Assembly (NCBI GenBank): GCA_009760855.2
Contig: WPIO01000073.1
Location: 2,005,509 to 2,069,508 of the forward strand
From: Cristatella mucedo
Taxonomy: Eukaryota > Bryozoa > Phylactolaemata > Cristatellidae
Direction of reading: 5' to 3'
Length of the DNA stretch: 64,000 nt
The position numbers and the translations under genes were made by a program. Position 1 is the first letter of the stretch. Each line of letters starts with the position of its first letter. Below the pieces are notes generated by a model. The model ran no database searches. It saw only the letters and a program-made list of their open reading frames with translations, and was not told the DNA's origin. Positions 35,520-47,249 of the stretch are shown here, one piece after another.

Positions 35520-37436
35520 AGATCATACCTATCTATCCTAGCGATAGTCTAGCTTCTATGAAAACATTGCTGAATCACAGATGCACGATCTAGAAATGCT
35601 AATGTACGATCAACCGATCGACCACACAGGCAAACGCACGCATGCGCGTGCCCGCGCGCACACACACATACACATATACATATAATTCATTTGTATAGCA
35701 CCCTAAGAGAACTTAATCTCCTCTGTTCAGGTGCTTCACATATGCCACGGGGCTCGAGCCCGCAACCTTGGCCAGATCTTGATCGAGGCGAGCACCTGAA
35801 CTATTGGGCCAAACCAGCTCTTCACCTTATTTCAACTGACCTACTTCTGCAATGCATAGATTTGCTGTGGCCATGCATAAGTAAAATAATAAATATATCT
35901 TAAGCCTCAGGTCTTGTCCTTGTGTCTTTCAAAAAGGCTGGTAATAGGCCTCTAATTTAAAAAAAAAATGACAAAGAAGCAACTTCTGCCTAGTCTCTGT
36001 AGTGACTTTTCTATTAAAAACACTTGATCAAATAGTGTCTGATTACCTAAACTCCTTTTATTGAAACTTCAGACCTAGCAAGTAAGCCCCAGCCTGGTTT
36101 CAGAGTGAATTACACCACAGAGTCTGCTTTACTTTGAGTGTTTTTAACGATTGCAGAAATTCTGACTTAACTGAAGTCTCTCGGCTTGTTTTGTCTGATC
36201 ATTTGGCAGCATTTAATCCCATTGATCACCAGGCCTTCTCTAATGCCGCTCATCTCGCCTGGGCATTGCTGACACTGCATTGTAATCGTTTAGATCCTAT
36301 TTCAGTGCGAAGCTCCAGAGTGCTAGTGCAAATGGACAAAGATCATCATAGAAACCACTGAACTGCCGAGTACCCATGGGCTTTGTGCTTGGTTCACTTC
36401 TTTTCACAGTTTATACTTTTTGTCTTAGCAATGTAATCGTCAAGCACAATCCAAGCTTTCACTTCATGTCTGATGACACTCAGTTGTACCCATGCTTTGA
36501 TCCCTCCCAGCCCTTGAGCATGTCGAATTCTCCACACATGCTTGCTGCATGTATTGATGACATCCATGCATGGATGGCAGCAAACTTTCTTAAATCGAAT
36601 GATGAGAAAAACAAGTGTGATTCATAAATGGGAAAACACAGTGCTCAAAATCGGCTCTGCCAGCGTATCTCCTGTTGAATCTGTACGTAGTGTAAGTGTC
36701 CTGTTCCAATCATTAGACGACCGCATCAGCTCTACAGTCAAGTCTGCCTTCTTTCAGCTGCATAGCATTCCTTAAATTCGGCTTGCTTAGACAAGGATAC
36801 TGCATCTAAACTGGTCCATGCATTTGTGACGTCTCGACTTCTGTAACTCACTGCTTGTTGATCTACTAGCCTATGCAATCAGGCACTTACAGCTGGTGCA
36901 AAACTCTGCAGCTAGGCTTGTCTGTCGTGAGCATCGCAGTTGCCACATCGCACCACTTTTTGCCCACCATCACTGGCTCCCAGTCAAGCAATGCGTTGAA
37001 TTCAAGATTTTGGCGCTCACTTTTAGGTCCCTCCTTTCTCAAGCTCCAGCCTAGCTGCCAGAACTACTCCCCCACCAGACCAAGAATAGTTCAACCCCCC
37101 TGTTATGACTCGAATCCTTTAGCTATACCTCGTACGAACCTCAATGTATTTGGTGACGGTGCCTTTAGTTCGTATGCTCTCAAAGCCTCGAACTCACTCT
37201 TGACGCATATAATAACGTCCCCTGAAATAACATCTACAAAGATCCTGGAGGACACACCTGTTTATTACAGCATTTAGTGGGTCTTTGTGATTCGTCGTTC
37301 ACGTGCTTACACTACGCCTGATGTTTGAGGATTTTACCACCAATCATTTGGTAATTCTTTCTGTATAGCATCTGTAAAATGCCTAGAAACAGATTTAGTT
37401 CTCTGAGGGTGCTATACAACTATATTATTATTATTA
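35520..37436 (+). pseudogene. LINE ORF2 fragment, defective, interrupted by a SINE-1
   Basis: Starts with sequence matching the 24.33 kb part of the first LINE (TCTAGCTTCTATGAAAACAT). It is interrupted by a CA-rich stretch and a SINE-1 (35683-35826), then resumes in the RT region (LLLQCIDLLWPCISKIINIS). The YADD motif is degraded: the frame reads HFMSDDTQLYPCFDP at 36.46 kb. The C-terminal domain contains SLDDRISSTVKSAFFQLHS, and the copy ends with the tail at 37.37 kb (TGCCTAGAAACAGATT...TATTATTATTATT). It is broken by many stops. Colinear with the 23.3-26.4 kb copy but without the endonuclease. Confidence 0.85.
35683..35826 (-). repeat. SINE-1 copy inserted in LINE, antisense
   Basis: ATTCATTTGTATAGCACCCT, TTAATCTCC, CAGGTGCTTCACATATGCC, GGGGCTCGAGCCCGCAACC (inverted box B), GGGCCAAACCAGCTC (inverted box A). 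A CA/TA-rich stretch (35637-35682) precedes it. Younger than the LINE it splits. Confidence 0.85.
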
Positions 37437-38182
37437 TGATCTTACTATATTTGGGCTAATAAGAGTAAGCAAAACTCAAGCCAACAAGTTGAGATCTCTT
37501 GCATGCTTTGTTGCACTGTTTTTCATGCATGCAGGTGTGTGTTTTCACACTCGTGCACATACACACATGTAGGCTGCAGTGTTGTGTCGAATAGCCTGTC
37601 GGGCTGTGAACAGTCTAGTTGCTGCCTCATGCCATTGAGAGGGGTGGCTGGGAGGGAGCTAGCTGCCTAGCAGGCAAGTACTGGTGGCTTCTTAGGAGCC
37701 TGACCACTTTGTATGTCGGGGTCATGATCCGGTTGACCTTGCTCCCGTCTGTCACTGCTCCTCCTCTAGTTGGCAAGGCTAGCCCTTACTTTCTCAATCG
37801 TGCCAGTCTGCAGTGCAGTTGGAGTGGCATTCCTGCCTTGAGCCCCTGGGTCGGTGGCTAGCCTGTTCGGCCAGCTACATCTGCTGGCTAGCCACGGGCG
37901 ATGGATGCAGCCGAGCTGAAGCTGGCCTGGCGATGAGCAGTCTGATGTAGGTACAGTTTCAGCCAGCCAGTTCCAAGTAACCAGTGGTAGGTCGACATTA
38001 CTCATTGGGCACGGCTAAGAGCAGGCGATCAGCATGTGGGCTGCAGCACCCTGAACATCTGTCGAGCTCCGACTACTCCGAGCTCCTGAAGAAATGCAGC
38101 TGCTGCTGAGACTTTACTGATCGTCAACCAGCTGCTGCTGCTGCTGCTGAGCTCTGACGTACTGTGTCGTTCAACCAGAGAG

Positions 38183-38341
38183 CCGTCCCTGCCACCCGGC
38201 ACTCGCATTTTGCAGAACATGTTCATGGCATCGTCTGCGGATGTACCCGACTGCAACGTGATTGTGCTTCCACCGCCGGTCGTCGTAATGCCATCCATAG
38301 AAACCGACCCGATATCCATTGTCTTAGACAATGAGGATGAG
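38183..38341 (+). CDS. Linker exon before the RH domain (acidic end)
   Basis: The frame is open for 53 codons from CCG at 38183 to the donor GAG|GTGAGG at 38342. It reads LPPGTRILQNMFMASSADV, then a hydrophobic and proline segment (VIVLPPPVVVMPSIE), ending in IVLDNEDE. The end resembles the family's HIIGAEDDDFG just before the RH domain (from memory). Three AGs in a row at the acceptor (CCAGAGAG) allow three starts two bases apart. The last one keeps phase 0 and is used here; the first would be the more usual site but changes phase. A CTG run lies just upstream in the intron. Confidence 0.6.
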
Positions 38342-38399
38342 GTGAGGCTGCTGCTGTTATAGCTTGGGTACTGCTGCTACTGCTGCCTCTTTGGAGTAA

Positions 38400-38400
<1 letters not shown>

Positions 38401-38427
<27 letters not shown>
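38401..38427. repeat. (GT)n microsatellite
   Basis: About 13 GT units followed by a GTGCGTGCGCC-type degenerate end. Confidence 0.9.
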
Positions 38428-38430
<3 letters not shown>

Positions 38431-39041
38431 CGCCCCCGTGTGCGCATGCGTACGTGCAACTTTGCTGAAACAGCAGCATGTAGTCCCCACCATTCGCCAA
38501 GATTCTTGGCCTGACCGAGGCAGGTTGAACTTCCTGGTGGCATCTTCAGTTGCGTCATAACTTGGCAGCTATCAGCAATAGCACCGAGAGCTGCAACTGG
38601 AAGGGTGTAGTGCTACTGTCTGCACGAGTGATCTATCATGTCCGGGAGTGCTGCTTGCGGTGTTAAGTGCCCCACTGTTAAGAACCAAAGCTAGATTAGG
38701 GGCCGAAAAGCTGACGGAGTGCTTAGGCATCAACAAAAGTAACTGCTGCAGCTATCTTGGGCCGATTTGCTGCCAGAAGGTGATGTAAAGGAAGCTTCAG
38801 GGTAGCATTATGTGCAGTGACTTGATGGCAATGACAGCCAGCAAGGCTGTGCCGATGTGTTGGCCTGTAATCTATGTAACGTCGTGAGATGGGGGTGAGC
38901 TTATAAACAAATGCTGGCTTTACAAACCCAGGTCAACTATGCAGCAGCTGACCTTGTTTTGTTCTGCTAGTGAAACTGAAGCAGCCAGGTTTACGGCTGA
39001 AAGCCATGTAGCCACAGAAGACAGTAGTGCCTAGAGGGCTG

Positions 39042-39273
39042 GCTTCATCTCTCCCTCCCTCCCTCGCTCCGTCCGTCAGTTCATCCACCCGTCCGTCTGT
39101 CTCTCCTTCCCTCCATCTCTCCATCCATCCCCCTGTTCCTCTGTCCCCCTCCATCCCTTCCTCACCCTCCGTCCATCCTTCCCTCCCTCTGTCCCTCCCT
39201 CATTTCTTCATGTCTCTCTCCCTCTCACACCCTCCCCCATCTCCCTCTCTCCCTCTCTCTCTCTCTCCCCTCT
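39042..39273. repeat. C/T-rich low-complexity tract
   Basis: TCCC, TCCG, TCCA and TCTC units over about 230 bp. The Ser/Pro-rich frames are artefacts. Confidence 0.9.
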
Positions 39274-40919
39274 GGGTGTGGATGATGCTAGTTGGTTGGT
39301 GGCATGCAACTGGCTGTTGGTGCTGTATGTAGACACGCTCTTCTTATTTTATGCACGTTTGCCTATGGTATCCAAAGAATTAAAATTGCCCGTGTGGGTA
39401 ATGTGTTATGCTAGATGTTTTTTAGTAAGGGTCTGTTATCATCTAGTTACTTAAAGTTACTTTTACCTTGTGTAGGAATTGGAATGCAGTTATATCATGG
39501 TATTTGTTGCCAACTGTGTTCCGGAATCATTCCATTTAGCTGGCTGGAGATGCTGCAACCGCTGGCTACCCATTCGTTTGCCAGCTGCTAGTCCAATCCC
39601 TCTCGAGGTCTGACACGCCCAGACTCACATCAATCTTGTTGTGGCAGATATAGCACTTCCCTCTCCCCTTGGGCTAAGCAGATGCACCAGATGTCTCTGC
39701 CTGCCAGTCGGCTTGATAGGACCATCTCTCTGTCTCCCACTCTCTCATACGTTGGCAGAGTAAAGTCTTAACCTGACCACGTGTTAGCCATCAATGCATA
39801 AGCTGCTGATGCATCCAAAAGGCCAATTGAGATCGGAGTGCTGGCCTATCGTGCTAAGGCTTGCTTTTATATCCTCGATATATCAAATGTCGTTAACCTG
39901 GTCACCATCATTTAGAAAGAGCCGAGGATCGTGTCACGTCCTTTCTTCTCCTGCTGTCGTTGTTGCCGGCCATAGTGACAAGCTAGTCGAAATGCTAGTC
40001 GGCTGTGGCATTTCACTGACAGTTTTCAGCCTTTAATAGTTCTCTTATGATTGTAGGATCATTATGTCGTGAAACTGGTTCATGTGTCCATATCGAGGTT
40101 GTGTGATATGAGTATCTTTTAATTGCAATTAATTTTCAAAATGACGCATTTACATAAACTGTTTAGTGAGTAATGGCAGTTATCACCTCAAAGTTCAATT
40201 ATTGCACGGAGGCAGCAAAGTGCTCACCTGTTCTTGGCTTGATCCACGTCTAGAATTGTGAATGCAGCAGACTTGCCTAGGCACATCGCTTGGGACAGCC
40301 ACCCTATCCGACCTCCTTACTCCCTCCAGGGTGCTCTTGCTCCAGCTGCTCCTCTGCTTCCAGTCGTGTTGTCATCGTTTCTCGCTGGGGTGGTATGACC
40401 AGCAGCATATCGCAAATAAAACCATATATACTCACCTTTTCGGATGCTCCTTCTCCTGCAAGTACACCGAGAAATCAAGATCCCAGTGCTGTTTCACTGG
40501 TCTTATTATTGAGTCGCTCGAATGCTTTTAAGAAGCAGCTCCAGCTCAACTTCAACAATACAACCACCCACAACCACACATTCTATGCATGAACAGCGAT
40601 GCCAGGCTTTTACATTTTGGGCGTTGTTATTGTCATTAGTTAGTATTATTCTTACCATATGGGTGGCAGAATTGCCAGCGAGCTCGTTTGCTTTCTATGC
40701 ATGTCGCCGTCGTACATTCGCCTTCAGCTCGTCAGCTGTTAGAGCTTGGCTGCTGTTGCTAGCACTTTAAAGCCCGAGGTCTAAGCGGCCCTTCGACTAG
40801 TGCATCCGCCTTTACCATCAGCGATGGCTGCTCTTATCTGGAGTGCTTTTGAGGTTGTATAGCAGTGAGTGCATGCAGGCACCGAGGTAGTGCGACTGCG
40901 CTGCTGTCTTTTATTTTCC

Positions 40920-40996
40920 AGCAAATTTAAGTGCCCAGAGGGAAAGGTTTCGTTCTTTTTATGCACTACACAGTGTCATTATTATCATTATATTTT
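40920..40996 (+). repeat. Solo LINE 3' tail, diverged
   Basis: AGCAAATTTAAGTGCCCAGAGGG...CACTACACAGTG, then TCATTATTATCATTAT. Confidence 0.6.
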
Positions 40997-41708
40997 TGGG
41001 TGGCAGCGTTTCGGACCCAGTAATTTATAGACTACAGTTCGAGTGGCAAGTTCGAGCATCATTAAAGTTGGTTACACTTTCGCCATCTAATTGCTGGCAC
41101 CTTAGTGCTCTCAGTAGGGGTGTGTTCAGATGAAAAGGTCTTTTCATTGTAGCATCTGATGATGGTTGGGGTCATGCCTGCCCCTACCTCCCCGACAGTG
41201 CGCTACTTCGGGTCGTTGAGTGCAGGTTTCTTCGACAGTATGAAATCCGATGGTCGACTTCTGCAGCCTAGTAGAGGAAATGTAAAACAAATATTCTCAA
41301 TCTAGTCTCAGAGTGACAGCTGGGACTTCAGTACATCGGCGAAAGCCAGTACTTAGTACTAGTGAACGATTCGGTTGCCGATTGACCCTAGTGCGTGCTC
41401 GAGCCAGCCGTCAAGCTCTGCCCGCAGTGGTTTTAAATTGATCAAGGTCTTATTTTAAATTTTCAAATTAATGTAACACTGCTAGGAAGCAAAATGTGAC
41501 TGGCCAACTTCCATGTTCAGAAAAAATGATGGTGAGCTGAATTTCCGGTTCTGATGGGGTATGAACGTTTGGCGGTGAGCGATGACGTCACATCAGGTCA
41601 CGAGGGCCACCCGTGATGCTGCCTTGCCCCGGTGTATCGCACAGCATGGTTGAGCTGCCGCCGTGTGTGGTCTGATGACGTTCTGCCCTGGCATCCCCCT
41701 CTAGGTAG

Positions 41709-41921
41709 CTGGACTTGAGAGCTGGAAGAGAGGTCATGAATCTTAAACCCGGTGACCCGAAAACCGTATTGCGTGAAGAGGCTGGCAAAGTACAGTATTT
41801 TCGGTTCGGTAGTTATAGCCGTTGGTTGCCGGACGATTCAAAGTCCAAATCGACGAATTCACCCGGCAACGCAAACGCCAAGGGCAGATTTAGCAGCTCT
41901 CGTTTCTTTACACGATCCCTG
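41709..41921 (+). CDS. Linker exon (basic, Ser-rich)
   Basis: The donor is CTG|GTAAGA. The acceptor region CCCCCTCTAGGTAG offers two AGs; the second gives phase 0 and 71 open codons, while the first runs into an in-frame stop. The protein starts LDLRAGREVMNLKPGDPKTV, contains YFRFGSYSRWLPDD, and ends in a Ser/Arg/Phe-rich segment (RFSSSRFFTRSL). No known domain is recognisable to me. Composition (Ser, Lys, Asn, Gly) suggests an exposed regulatory linker. Phase and position fit the RhoGEF gene, but it could in principle belong to another gene. Confidence 0.6.
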
Positions 41922-42109
41922 GTAAGAGTCGTTTGAGAATGAAGTTTGCACTTGTCTGCATAGGCTAGATCCAAATTGGTTGAGCTGTTCAAATAGGCTG
42001 CCTAGAATTTTTGGGTTTCTGTGTTTTGGGCAGTAGGTATTTTAATTTGGGCTGTGCTGTCCCAATGGCTTGCTTCTCTTCCACTCTTTAATAGTGGTAT
42101 TGCTTGCCG

Positions 42110-42312
42110 GATTAGAACATGCTCGAGTGGTCGCAACTGTTGAGATGCATGCTGACCCTGTGCATGTCACCCCTAACCATGTTATTCATGTCGTTTATCA
42201 AGCATGTTATTGCTCACCATTCGATCGTGTTTCCCTTTGCAGCAAATGTAAAGCGCCTAGAAAAATATTGAGATCTCTAAGGGCGCTTTATCAAGTGCCT
42301 TATTATTATTAG
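42110..42312 (+). repeat. LINE 3' UTR plus tail
   Basis: GATGCATGCTGACCCTGTGC, CACCCCTAACCATGTTA, CCCTTTGCAGCAAATGTAAA, GCGCCTAGAAAAATATTGAG, GGGCGCTTTATCAAGTG, then TTATTATTATT. Closely similar to the end of the 23.3-26.4 kb copy (26225-26400). Confidence 0.85.
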
Positions 42313-42969
42313 ATGTAAAAAAGAAGAACAATTGATGGGCCCGGATGCTTTGAGGGTACTTAATCTGTTCGTTATTCTGCGGTCTGGCCAAACTTATCTG
42401 AACCGCCCAGGCATGCACCACAGTAGGACGAATGCTTTAATTTACCGAGTAAACCGCGTTTGAAGCTGACACCATGTGGCCTTACCATTATTAGCTGTGA
42501 GGTTGCTTGGATTCTGTTCACTGTCGATAGCTTTTTCAGCTGGTGTCATTAAGTCTACAGTATGCTTTTTTCTTGACAACCTATCAGGTGCCTCCTATTC
42601 CGTTGGGTATGTCCTTGATTTATAAAAGCACAGTAACCCTTGCGTCCCGGGGTGAGCCGACCAGAAGCCATTTTGGTCGTTTCGCAGCTGCTATCACCCC
42701 GTTTTCATTACTGGCAGATGGGGTTTGTCGAAGGGCACGAGGCGATACACGGTGGCACAATATTTCGCTACGTATGATCTTTTGCTGACCTCTGTCCACC
42801 TCAGGCGTGACATTAACCTGCAGCAACTTATTTTACCGAGTATTTTAGTTCCCCAATTCTGCCAATGCATTGGTGTGCAAATGGGTGTTTGCGCATGGTC
42901 CCACGTGCTTGTGTGTTTATGTTCGTATGTATGAGAATGAGACTGTATAACTCGATGAGTAAATTTAAT

Positions 42970-44008
42970 GGCACTACCTAATATTTACCAGCAAGCCTAG
43001 TGTCATTCTCAACTTGAGCTACCTCATCCTCAAAATTAGTTCATCAAGCATCACTCCAGTGACTTCTGCCTTGCAGTCTGGGCGCACTGGGTCCAAAATG
43101 ACTTATCGTTAGATGGGCATGTTGCCTCCACTGTCAAGTCTTCCTACTTTCTGCTGAGGAACAGTGCCAAAATCGGGGCCTTCATAGACAAGAATACGAT
43201 TGTCAAACTGGTTAAAGCATTTGTTGGCATCGGTTTTAGGTAGCCGACATTGGCTTTATTCAGGACTCGTGGCCTACTACCCTAAAAGTTTTGGAAACTG
43301 TTGCACAGCTCCATAGATCATCTGACCCATTGTCAACGGGCTAGGTGCCACTTTACTACACCTCTTCTGCCTGTCTATGCTTTGCTGGCTCCCTATCGAG
43401 CAATGAATCGACCTCAAAGTCCTCCCTCTCTCCGGCCCATAGTAGCTTCAATCGCTTGTACCCCAACATCCTTGCACTCCTTCTCCAAACGCATTGCACA
43501 TCAAGAGTGCTCTAACATCACCACTCCTCGGCTTCTAGCCATTTTGCTGTTCCTTGCAGTCAGTTGATTTCGGCGATGGTGCCTTCAGTTCGTATGCACC
43601 GTAAGTCCGGAGCATGGTTTGAATTTTTGTCACCACCCCTGCATTGACTGTGAATCATCTAAGTCTTAGCTAAAGGTCCGGCTGTTTCCGCACAGCTTTC
43701 CCTGTGCCTCAGTCAACTTATCGTTGTTGTTCCTGTGTTCTTTTTGAGCTTGCTTGTGCATGATTCAGTGCATGCAAATAGCCCGATGTCCTACTAACTG
43801 GTGGCACTGACAATGTCTTCTTGTGTGCATGCTGGCTTAAGGATGATACATGTTTGCTGTTGCATGATTGGCTAAGCATGAGACACGGCATGTAATTGAC
43901 CTTCGGTCATTGCTTTTCTTGCAGCAAACTGTAAAGGGCCTGGGCAGAAATCTCGTTCCCTTAGGGTGCTATACAAATAACTTCTTTGTTGTTATAATTA
44001 TTATTATA
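42970..44008 (+). pseudogene. LINE ORF2 C-terminal fragment, second subfamily
   Basis: TTATCGTTAGATGGGCATGTTGCCTCCACTGTC corresponds to the LSLDDHISSTV block of the main family, and CTCCCTATCGAGCAATGAATCGACCTCAAAGTCCT to the LPVKQRIDFKVL block. The 3' UTR at 43.65-43.9 kb matches those near 15.75 and 21.05 kb. The tail (TGTAAAGGGCCTGGGCAGAAATC...GCTATACAAATAAC) ends in TTATTATTAT at about 44.0 kb. Strongly diverged and full of stops. Confidence 0.7.
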
Positions 44009-44463
44009 GGCTTGAGCGGTCAACTTATAGCTGCACAGTGGCTTGTAGATATCGTCATGTGGCTTACCGGACTTTGTGGTTCTGTATGGGATATGTTTAC
44101 CTAATTTGTAGATCTCTGCTCATCAGCTCGTAGGGCCTTGATGTTAAATGTGTGCGGCCAGCCACGGACTCGGTGTACCTCGATCATGCCACACTGCATG
44201 AGGCATGGTGCCTTGATTCCACCATAGCCACTTGATTCCTCGATCGTGCACCAGTGGGTGGCAGCTATAGCCATTGTGCGCTGAGAGGTTATGGCCAAGC
44301 TCGAGTTTGGCATATGGTTTTTGAGAGGTGCTAGAATGGAAACATTTTTACGGCTTGTAAAGAGGATGAACTTATTATTGCATTCTCGGATTTTAGTGGC
44401 CTTCGAAGAGTTGGCCTAGTGGCTATACTCACCGACATCTGTCTGGGCTATCCGGCTGAGCAG

Positions 44464-44541
44464 CAGGTGTCCTGTTACGCTTCAGCTGCACTGGCCATCA
44501 AGAAGATTAGTTTGGCATGTGCTGGTCATTTTGTGGAACCA
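44464..44541 (+). CDS. Probable start of RH (RGS-like) domain
   Basis: An acceptor at CTGAG or CAGCAG (44461 or 44464) and a strong GTGAGT donor bound 26 open codons, phase 0 to 0. The segment SCYASAALAIKK, then ISLACAGHFVEP, lines up with the family's RH start CFQSIELLKS...HLAVFLHHV..FDP (from memory) at C, aromatic, S, L, LA, H, V and the acidic-Pro end. The match is weak and one helix turn looks shortened, so the domain assignment is inference. The exon itself is supported by its splice sites. Confidence 0.45.
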
Positions 44542-45251
44542 GTGAGTGCCCTGCTTAGACCAAACCCCTACTTATCAGCTCTATAGGTGAGAGATTCATT
44601 TCTGCAGTGTTTAGTTTGTATGACACAAAAATGCAGAACCTCAAGGCCAGAGCTGATTGGACTCGGACTAGGGAGAAAGAGCTTGGGGAGGTGCATTTCC
44701 TGGAAGTCAAGAGCTGCTATGTGGGTTAGGCATGGTCTAGAGTTAGGTGCACCTCTTGACCACTGTGTAACCTCACCCTGATACATGTGCTTGAGCATTC
44801 GTTAGCTGGCCAGGTGACCACGACCCGAGCTCAAATTCAGCAGTGCTGCTCTCACGGTTTGGATATTCTTTTTACAGGAAAGCAGATTGTACTAATGTAA
44901 ATGCTAGAGCCTATTTAAGTTATGACCCCATTCGAGGACTTAGCTGTACTTGTAAAGCCACACAACTGACCTAACGCCTGTCCTGTCGTTGTATGCTACC
45001 TTAGATTTTGCTGATATGAACATGTACGAATATATTCCAGAACGATAGTGGATCTAGACATCTTTAAGATGAGCCTTATATTCGTAGACATGAGCAATAG
45101 CAGTCGTTGTTCTTGCTGGGGCGTATACAACTGTGGGCACGTGGCAACTCGGTCGAGATCTTGTAAGGAACTAAAGCCTGCTAGTGACGAGTTGCCATAG
45201 ATTCTGGGTATGTTGCAAGCGTGAAGGATGACGTTTGACTAGTGTACCAGT

Positions 45252-45296
45252 GTTGACAATACGAGCAATGCATAGTTGACAATACGAGCAATGCAG
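45252..45296. repeat. Short tandem duplication, period 23 bp
   Basis: GTTGACAATACGAGCAATGC occurs at 45252 and again at 45275. The rest of the intron between 44.5 and 46.9 kb shows no repeat or exon I can support. Confidence 0.9.
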
Positions 45297-46388
45297 GGAC
45301 TGCCAAACATCATAGAAGTTTTGAAATAGTCGGCAACATCGAAATCAAGCATAGCTGGACAGTGAAGTGGTCAATAGAAAAGTATTAGCTAAACAGATCT
45401 GACTAGAACCAGCCACTTGAGGATTGGCTAAGAATCGGAAGTGAGACATCTAGGAAATAGACGTCGAGGCTGTCAAGCTGAGTCACATGATGGCTATTCT
45501 GTAGAGGCTGCTGATTATTTGGCTCAGCTGTAGCTTGTGTTAACCTTTTGGGCAGTTACCTTGGAGATCGTGAGTGAGTGAACCTAGTGAGAGCCTTATC
45601 GACATCATCAGTGCATTTTGACATGAGTGTTTTCTTCTGATGCAGTTTATGACGGGCAAGTAAAAACACTTTGAAAGTGAATGTAATGTCTAAACTCATA
45701 ATAAGGTTGGAGGAGATTCTCCAGCTGCTTCAAGTTTGAAACGCGTTTGCATTTATGCAATACGTATAGAATCAGCATTGATTTCCACATGCCCATCAAA
45801 GAGTCAACGAAGTGAGTAGCAGTCCTTGGTGGCTAGCCGGGTAAATTTCCGAAAAAAATAAAACAGGTTTTGTACATGCAGCTGATATGCCATTAAGCAC
45901 ATAGCCTAACGAATATATTTACATTCTATTACTAATTAGCAGTGTCCCATTTTGAAAGAGAGCCTTTCATGTGCATGCGAACTTTTCTGTTCAACACTTC
46001 AATAAAAAAATGAAGATCAGCATTCCATTTCCTTGTCCACGCATCCTCTGTTTTGTATGTTTCTTTTGGTGCCAAAATGACTTTGTAACCTGCACTGTTT
46101 GCACTTTGTGTACTCTTTCTCTGGGTCGATTTTACATGGATTCCTTACAGTTTAAATGCACAATTTTTAACATGTTCCACTTTGTTGGCTCTGCATTAAG
46201 CATGGTGCACGTGATCAAATTTCGTCTGGGCTGGTGTTTTACCAAGTGGATGTGCCTCATCGATTTCGGCCCGACTCGGCTGGGACGACCTGTTCTACAT
46301 TGCTGCTCAAAACCTTGAGTTTGGAAGATGGACCAGTCAGATGATCTGCAGAAGTTGTGTCAGTGAGCCTTACTGTGCCGGGCTTGCA

Positions 46389-46403
46389 GGGGGGGGGGGG
46401 GGG
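46389..46403. repeat. Poly-G run (15 G)
   Basis: Fifteen consecutive G on the plus strand. Confidence 0.95.
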
Positions 46404-46891
46404 CTATAGAATGGGTGTAGTTAGTATATGGGTCACTGAGACTCTCTCGTGCGAGTATTTTGATAGTAGTAAACAAATTTAATGAACTGGTCGACTGCAG
46501 GTCAGCACAGTACAGTGTAATCCCATGCGATAATGGACCATGAGCTTGATAGCTGAACCTCGATTAGGAACTGCTAGCTTTAGCCGCTGAATTAGAACTG
46601 AGCCACGCATGAAATAGCCGAGATAAGCCAAGGCTTATGAGCAGCCTGATATATTATTATGTAGGACCGAGATTACGGCATGACTTATAACCTGGCCATT
46701 ATATAATGCACGGTCCTGACCATATTTGCTCTCTTGGACCACCGTTCTGCCGGTCGGTGAGTCCTAGCGCTGAGCGCAAGCTGCTGTAAGCCTGTTAGCG
46801 TGTCAGCTGGAAGTCACCTGTCCCATCAGCCGTAAACATACCGGCTACAGTTGTGCTTTTTCTGGTGTTGTTAGTGTTATCCTGTGTGCAG

Positions 46892-47057
46892 AATATCGAG
46901 CACTGTGTTTTTATTGTTGGTGTATTGCTAATTAAATCTCATAGTTCGCACTCGAGGTTCAGCTGTCAAGCTCCCAGTCCATATTCGTGGGGCATTACAA
47001 CACAACTGAATCTGCAGTCGGCTGCATGCGTACTGCCTCGCATACGTGCACAAGCAG
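46892..47057 (+). CDS. Possible RH-domain exon
   Basis: A very good acceptor (GTTATCCTGTGTGCAG) is followed by 55 open codons and a GCAG|GTGTAT donor, phase 0 to 1, exactly the phases needed between the neighbouring candidates. The start NIEHCVFIVGVLL could correspond to the RH helix ATLLCYLYSDLY, but similarity is slight, and the later part (SRFSCQAPSPYSWG) resembles nothing I know. It could be a chance open frame. A GT microsatellite starts only about 50 bp after the proposed donor. Confidence 0.3.
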
Positions 47058-47103
47058 GTGTATACCGTAGCAGATATATGCAACCTGTATAATAATATCT
47101 GTT

Positions 47104-47182
<79 letters not shown>
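47104..47182. repeat. (GT)n microsatellite with GTGC units
   Basis: GT units with a central GTGCGTGCGTGC block, followed by alternating purine-pyrimidine ATGCATGCGCGTACGTACGC. Confidence 0.95.
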
Positions 47183-47183
<1 letters not shown>

Positions 47184-47249
47184 CATGCGCGTACGTACGC
47201 ATGTGTGCCTGCGTACGTGTGTGAGCCTAAGCAGTCGGTGCCAGCCGGC

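Larger units (their letters stand above)
38342..41708 (+). other. Intron between linker exons
   Basis: About 3.4 kb. Holds a GT microsatellite (38.4 kb), a C/T-rich tract (39.04-39.27 kb) and a decayed LINE tail (40.9 kb). Elsewhere only short broken frames; no exon recognised. Confidence 0.5.
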
